DNA of 34,924 bases from JAEUIG01 sp046349775. Its GTDB lineage: Bacteria > Planctomycetota > Planctomycetia > Planctomycetales > Planctomycetaceae. Below the pieces are notes generated by a model. The model made no database searches. It was not told the origin of the DNA and saw only the letters and a program-made list of their open reading frames with translations. Positions 32,527-34,924 of this stretch are shown here, piece by piece (the first letter of the stretch is position 1; each line of letters begins with the position of its first letter). The translations under genes and the position numbers were made by a program. The stretch covers positions 1 to 34,924 of the forward strand of contig JAXMBS010000056.1 in NCBI GenBank assembly GCA_046349775.1, written 5' to 3'.

Positions 32527-32832
32527 TCAGCCCTCGACCCCTTGCCCGGCCGTCTCATTCGTCGTCGAAATCGGTTCCGACGTCGGCGGCTCGAACTTCG
32601 GCGCGCGCAATTCGCGGTCCGCTTCGGAGATCGGGTCCGGCCGGCGCGGCGGCGGTTCGCGGTCAGCGTCGCGGTACGCCGTGCGGAAATCGTCCTCGAT
32701 GCCGCGCATCCCCTTCTTGAACTCCGTCAACCCCTTGCCGAGGTTGCGGGCCACTTCCGGCAGCTTCTTGCCGAACAATAGCAGCGCGATGATGCCGAAA
32801 ATGACCATTTCCGTTGATCCGAGACCAAACAT
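32527..32832 (-). CDS. tatA: TatA-type twin-arginine translocase subunit, longer copy
   Basis: 101 residues from ATG 32832. MFGLGSTEMVIFGIIALLLF is the single membrane helix with its short periplasmic N-terminus. It is followed by the FGK hinge, LPEVARNLGKGLTEFKKGMR amphipathic helix and an acidic, proline-rich tail. TatA forms the pore-like assembly that moves folded, Tat-signal proteins such as the oxidoreductase at 17786. An upstream frame to 32877 adds 15 polar residues and is unlikely. A second TatA-like gene lies upstream at 33004-33168; no tatC is in the window. Confidence 0.9.
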   Translation of the reverse strand: MFGLGSTEMVIFGIIALLLFGKKLPEVARNLGKGLTEFKKGMRGIEDDFRTAYRDADREPPPRRPDPISEADRELRAPKFEPPTSEPISTTNETAGQGVEG

Positions 32833-32903
32833 CGTCAGCTCCTTAATCTCACGTTGACCCCGATGGGCCGGAGGCATCCGGCTTTAGCGTCTCAAATGAT
32901 TCG

Positions 32904-32990
32904 TCAATGGTTAATCGTCAATACTCAATGGTTCAGAAAGGCGTGGAACGGCGTCTGCACAATTAACGATTGACCTTTAACCATTGACCA
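32904..32990 (+). repeat. Imperfect inverted repeat between the two TatA genes
   Basis: TCAATGGTTAATCGTCAAT (32904-32922) and TTAACGATTGACCTTTAACC followed by ATTGA (32963-32987) are near-complementary and built from the words TCAATGGTTAA and GATTGAC. The AT-rich block fills most of the 171-base gap. It resembles the other islands in style though not in exact sequence. Confidence 0.5.
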
Positions 32991-33003
32991 GTTGCCATGT
33001 CGC

Positions 33004-33168
33004 TCAGCGCGTGTGCGGCAGTTCGTCCGCTTCGACCCCGTCAATGCCCCGTTTAAATTCCCGCAACCCCAGGCCGAGCGACCGCATCGCACCCGGAATC
33101 CGCTTGCCGAACAGAATGAGTACGATCGCTGCGAAGATCAACCATTCGGTGATGCCGAGACCAAACAT
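33004..33168 (-). CDS. tatA: Short TatA-type protein
   Basis: 54 residues from ATG 33168: MFGLGITEWLIFAAIVLILF, the FGK hinge and IPGAMRSLGLGLREFKRGID, then almost no tail (DGVEADELPHTR). This is close to the minimum TatA length. It shares the MFGLG-TE start and FGK-P-LG-GL-EFK pattern with the copy at 32527, so the two probably arose by duplication and may divide substrates or be TatA/TatE-like. It is 171 bases upstream of the longer copy, both on the minus strand. Confidence 0.87.
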   Translation of the reverse strand: MFGLGITEWLIFAAIVLILFGKRIPGAMRSLGLGLREFKRGIDGVEADELPHTR

Positions 33169-33508
33169 CTTTGTCGTTCCTGCCAGAGTGGTGGCTGGCG
33201 CCTGACAATACCTCAAGGCGCGAAATCCAGAGTCCCGAAAAGGCGGCTCTCGGAGGAGCACAGACCGGAGATTTTCGCGACGAATGTGTCGGCGTACGTC
33301 CGGTCGATCAGGATCTCCACTCAAGGCGCCCGCCGGGAAGGCAGGACAAGGGAGCGGAAAGCTGCGTCTATTCTACCCCGGCCGGTGGGCCTGTCAAACC
33401 CCGATTTTCGGGCCGAAATCAGCGGGGAACCGTCATAAGAAGTGCCCCAGATTGTCTTAGGGAGCATCCAACCCGAGAACGGCTGCTTGAAAACTGTTCC
33501 GGACCATT
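33169..33508. other. 340-base gap between the short TatA gene and the TetR gene
   Basis: No gene is supported. An imperfect hairpin (33399-33427, CCCCG-ATTTTCGG against CCGAAAT-CAGCGGGG) lies in the middle. The segment should contain the TatA promoter and the end of the TetR transcript. Confidence 0.35.
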
Positions 33509-34135
33509 TTAGGGGAACGGGAGGCAGCGGTCGATCAGGGCCTGCGCGGCCGGCTTGATGACGCGGGCGGCATCGTTGCGGCCGTGAATCTGCCGCATCA
33601 CGAGCGTGCCTTCGAGGAGGGCCGTGTATTGGTCGGCGAAGGTTTCGGGATCGTTCGCTCCGGCCGCTTGCGCTAGGTCGCGGATGCCGTCGCGGTTCCT
33701 GCGTTTGTGCTCGGCGGCGGCGGCGTGGACCGGATCGTGCGGATTGGGAAACTCGGCGGCCGCGTTAATGAACTGGCAACCGCGAAAGTCCGGCGAACTG
33801 AACCAGTCGTCCAGGACGTCGAACATCGCCAGCAGGCGGGCGCGGCCGTCGTCGCCGGCGAGCTTCACGATGGATTCCTGAAACGCCTGGGCCTCCCAGG
33901 TGTCGCGCTGGCGGATGGCGGCCACGAGCAGGTCGTCGCGGCTCTCGAAGTGCTTGTAGAAGGTGGTCTTCGAGACGCCGGCGGCGGCGATGACCTGATC
34001 GACGCCGACCGCCTGAAACCCGTGCAGATACACGAGCTCGACGGCAATGTGCACGAGCCGGTCGCGACCGTTTTGCGGAGGTTCGGGAACTCCGAACAGC
34101 TCAACGAGGCGCCGGTAGCCGGTCGCCGTGGCCAT
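33509..34135 (-). CDS. TetR/AcrR-family transcriptional regulator
   Basis: 208 residues from ATG 34135. The N-terminal helix-turn-helix domain is clear: RDRLVHIAVELVYLHGFQAV, GVDQVIAAAGVSKTTFYKHF and ESRDDLLVAAIRQRD. The C-terminal ligand-binding domain includes LDDWFSSPDFRGCQFINAAA and ADQYTALLEGTLVMRQIHGR. A frame open further upstream to 34384 has no family sequence. It is divergent from the methanethiol methyltransferase gene at 34406, the usual layout for a TetR repressor and its target. A 19-base inverted repeat in the shared gap (34230-34248) is a candidate operator. Confidence 0.9.
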   Translation of the reverse strand: MATATGYRRLVELFGVPEPPQNGRDRLVHIAVELVYLHGFQAVGVDQVIAAAGVSKTTFYKHFESRDDLLVAAIRQRDTWEAQAFQESIVKLAGDDGRARLLAMFDVLDDWFSSPDFRGCQFINAAAEFPNPHDPVHAAAAEHKRRNRDGIRDLAQAAGANDPETFADQYTALLEGTLVMRQIHGRNDAARVIKPAAQALIDRCLPFP

Positions 34136-34229
34136 GCGACGAACTCCAGTGGGAATGATGCCCGGACCGTTGTGAACGCGTTGTTCTTCCACCGCAACGG
34201 CCCGTTCCGATGCCCGGGACGCTGCACGG

Positions 34230-34248
34230 GGTGTACCCGTAGTACACC
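34230..34248 (+). promoter_or_regulatory. Candidate TetR operator palindrome
   Basis: GGTGTAC (34230-34236), a five-base spacer and GTACACC (34242-34248) form a perfect 7-base inverted repeat, the size and symmetry of TetR-family operators. It lies in the 270-base gap between the divergent TetR and mddA-like genes, next to a TTGACC (34254-34259) that could be a -35 element. Confidence 0.5.
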
Positions 34249-34393
34249 GGGGGTTGACCTGCAGTGAACTGTCGGACGCCGGAATTCGACCGATACTGAC
34301 CCGCGAGTGCTGTAACAACCGGCCGGTGATTGCGCTGAAGCAGTCGCCCCGCATGTTCCCAGAACAGCATACCGTTTCCCCCATTCCGACACG

Positions 34394-34400
34394 AGGAGAG
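34394..34400 (+). promoter_or_regulatory. Ribosome binding site of the mddA-like gene
   Basis: AGGAGAG ends five bases before the ATG at 34406, a strong Shine-Dalgarno match that fixes this start. Confidence 0.6.
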
Positions 34401-34405
34401 AACAG

Positions 34406-34924
34406 ATGAAGCGCTCGCTGGTGCTGCTGTATGGCGTGTTGAACTATGTGCTGTTTCTGGGCGTGTTCCTATATCTGCTCGGCTGGATCGGCGGCTTTGT
34501 CGTCCCGACGAAGCTGGACGCACAGGGGGAATCTTCGCTGGGTGTTGCGCTGGTCGTGGACACGCTGCTGATCCTGTTATTTGGACTGCAGCACAGCGTG
34601 ATGGCGCGGCCGGGCTTCAAGCGATGGTGGACGCAGTATGTGCCGCAACCGATTGAGCGGAGCACGTATGTGCTGGCGGCGAATCTCGCCCTGCTGGTGA
34701 TGTTCTGGCAATGGCGGCCTCTGGGCGGCGCGATCTGGAACGTCGAAGCTCCGGCCGGCCGCGCAGCCCTGTGGGGGCTGTTCGCATTGGGCTGGCTGAC
34801 CGTGCTGGCAACGACGTTTCTGATCAACCATTTCGATCTGTTCGGCCTGCGACAGGTGTGGCTGTACTTTCGCGGCCGGCCGTATACATCGCTGTCGTTC
34901 GTAACGCCCGGGCCGTACCGGTTC
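34406..34924 (+). CDS. mddA: Methanethiol S-methyltransferase (MddA/NnrU-like membrane protein), 3' end outside window
   Basis: 173 codons from ATG 34406 run off the right edge. The protein is a multi-helix membrane protein: LVLLYGVLNYVLFLGVFLYL, FGLQHSVMARPGFKRWW, PQPIERSTYVLAANLALLVM, LFALGWLTVLATTFLINHFD and LFGLRQVWLYFRGRPYTSLS. These match the MddA family, which methylates methanethiol to dimethyl sulfide with S-adenosylmethionine, part of the wider NnrU/isoprenylcysteine methyltransferase-like group. The C-terminal SAM-binding part (expected from a PGPYRxxRHP-type motif onward) is cut off at PGPYRF. Control by the divergent TetR gene is likely. Confidence 0.85.
   Translation, partial: MKRSLVLLYGVLNYVLFLGVFLYLLGWIGGFVVPTKLDAQGESSLGVALVVDTLLILLFGLQHSVMARPGFKRWWTQYVPQPIERSTYVLAANLALLVMFWQWRPLGGAIWNVEAPAGRAALWGLFALGWLTVLATTFLINHFDLFGLRQVWLYFRGRPYTSLSFVTPGPYRF

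Overview
The window reads as chromosomal DNA of a planctomycete. It is GC-rich and carries family signatures typical of that phylum: planctomycete cytochrome/DUF1549/DUF1553 proteins, a DUF1501 protein, a DUF1559 pseudopilin-like protein followed by a small lipoprotein, a Tat-exported Gfo/Idh/MocA oxidoreductase, two methanofuran-type C1-carrier genes, and a phosphotransferase relay with no sugar permease in view. I saw no tRNA, rRNA, CRISPR array, transposase or phage gene.

Layout. 1-1083 (-): 5' part of a haem-motif PSCyt/DUF1549 protein running off the left edge. 1280-1868 (+): a four-helix-bundle gene stopped by a palindrome. 1996-7003 (+): a DUF1549/DUF1553 gene and a DUF1501 gene, both with frameshift-riddled 5' ends. 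7037-7111: a large inverted repeat. 7179-11393 (+): a secreted alpha/beta hydrolase, an ATP-grasp ligase (MfnD-like) and an MfnF-like hydantoinase/oxoprolinase-fold protein. 11672-14917 (+): hpf, ptsN-type EIIA, HPr and enzyme I. 15396-17566 (+): RNase E/G and rplU. 17786-19117 (+): Gfo/Idh oxidoreductase. 19084-20618 (-): TolC-type protein with a damaged 5' end, facing away from an RND pump and its membrane-fusion lipoprotein (21130-25709, +). 25778-27285 (-): lipoprotein and DUF1559 protein. 27402-29555 (-): a tightly packed four-gene set of TusA-like, DsrE-like, TusA-like and MetE-like methyltransferase (the last frameshifted). 29948-32314 (+): a secreted NTF2-like protein and a glycine-repeat surface protein ending in a clear terminator. 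32527-33168 (-): two TatA-like genes. 33509-34135 (-): a TetR regulator divergent from a methanethiol S-methyltransferase (mddA-like) that runs off the right edge.

How the parts work together. mfnD and mfnF point to methanofuran-linked formaldehyde/C1 handling. hpf-EIIA-HPr-EI looks like a regulatory phosphorelay. RNase E/G with L21 is a housekeeping RNA/ribosome unit. The RND and adaptor genes, with TolC, would form a tripartite efflux pump. The right end has a sulfur theme: sulfur-carrier-like TusA/DsrE proteins with a zinc-site methyltransferase, and 5 kb away a methanethiol methyltransferase.

Two signals cut across genes. First, short AT-rich self-complementary islands recur between genes and inside two coding regions, once creating a stop and once read through in frame. 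Second, frameshifts cluster near the 5' ends of several genes while about 25 kb of other coding sequence is clean. They could be real decay or local sequence error, and the sequence alone cannot decide.
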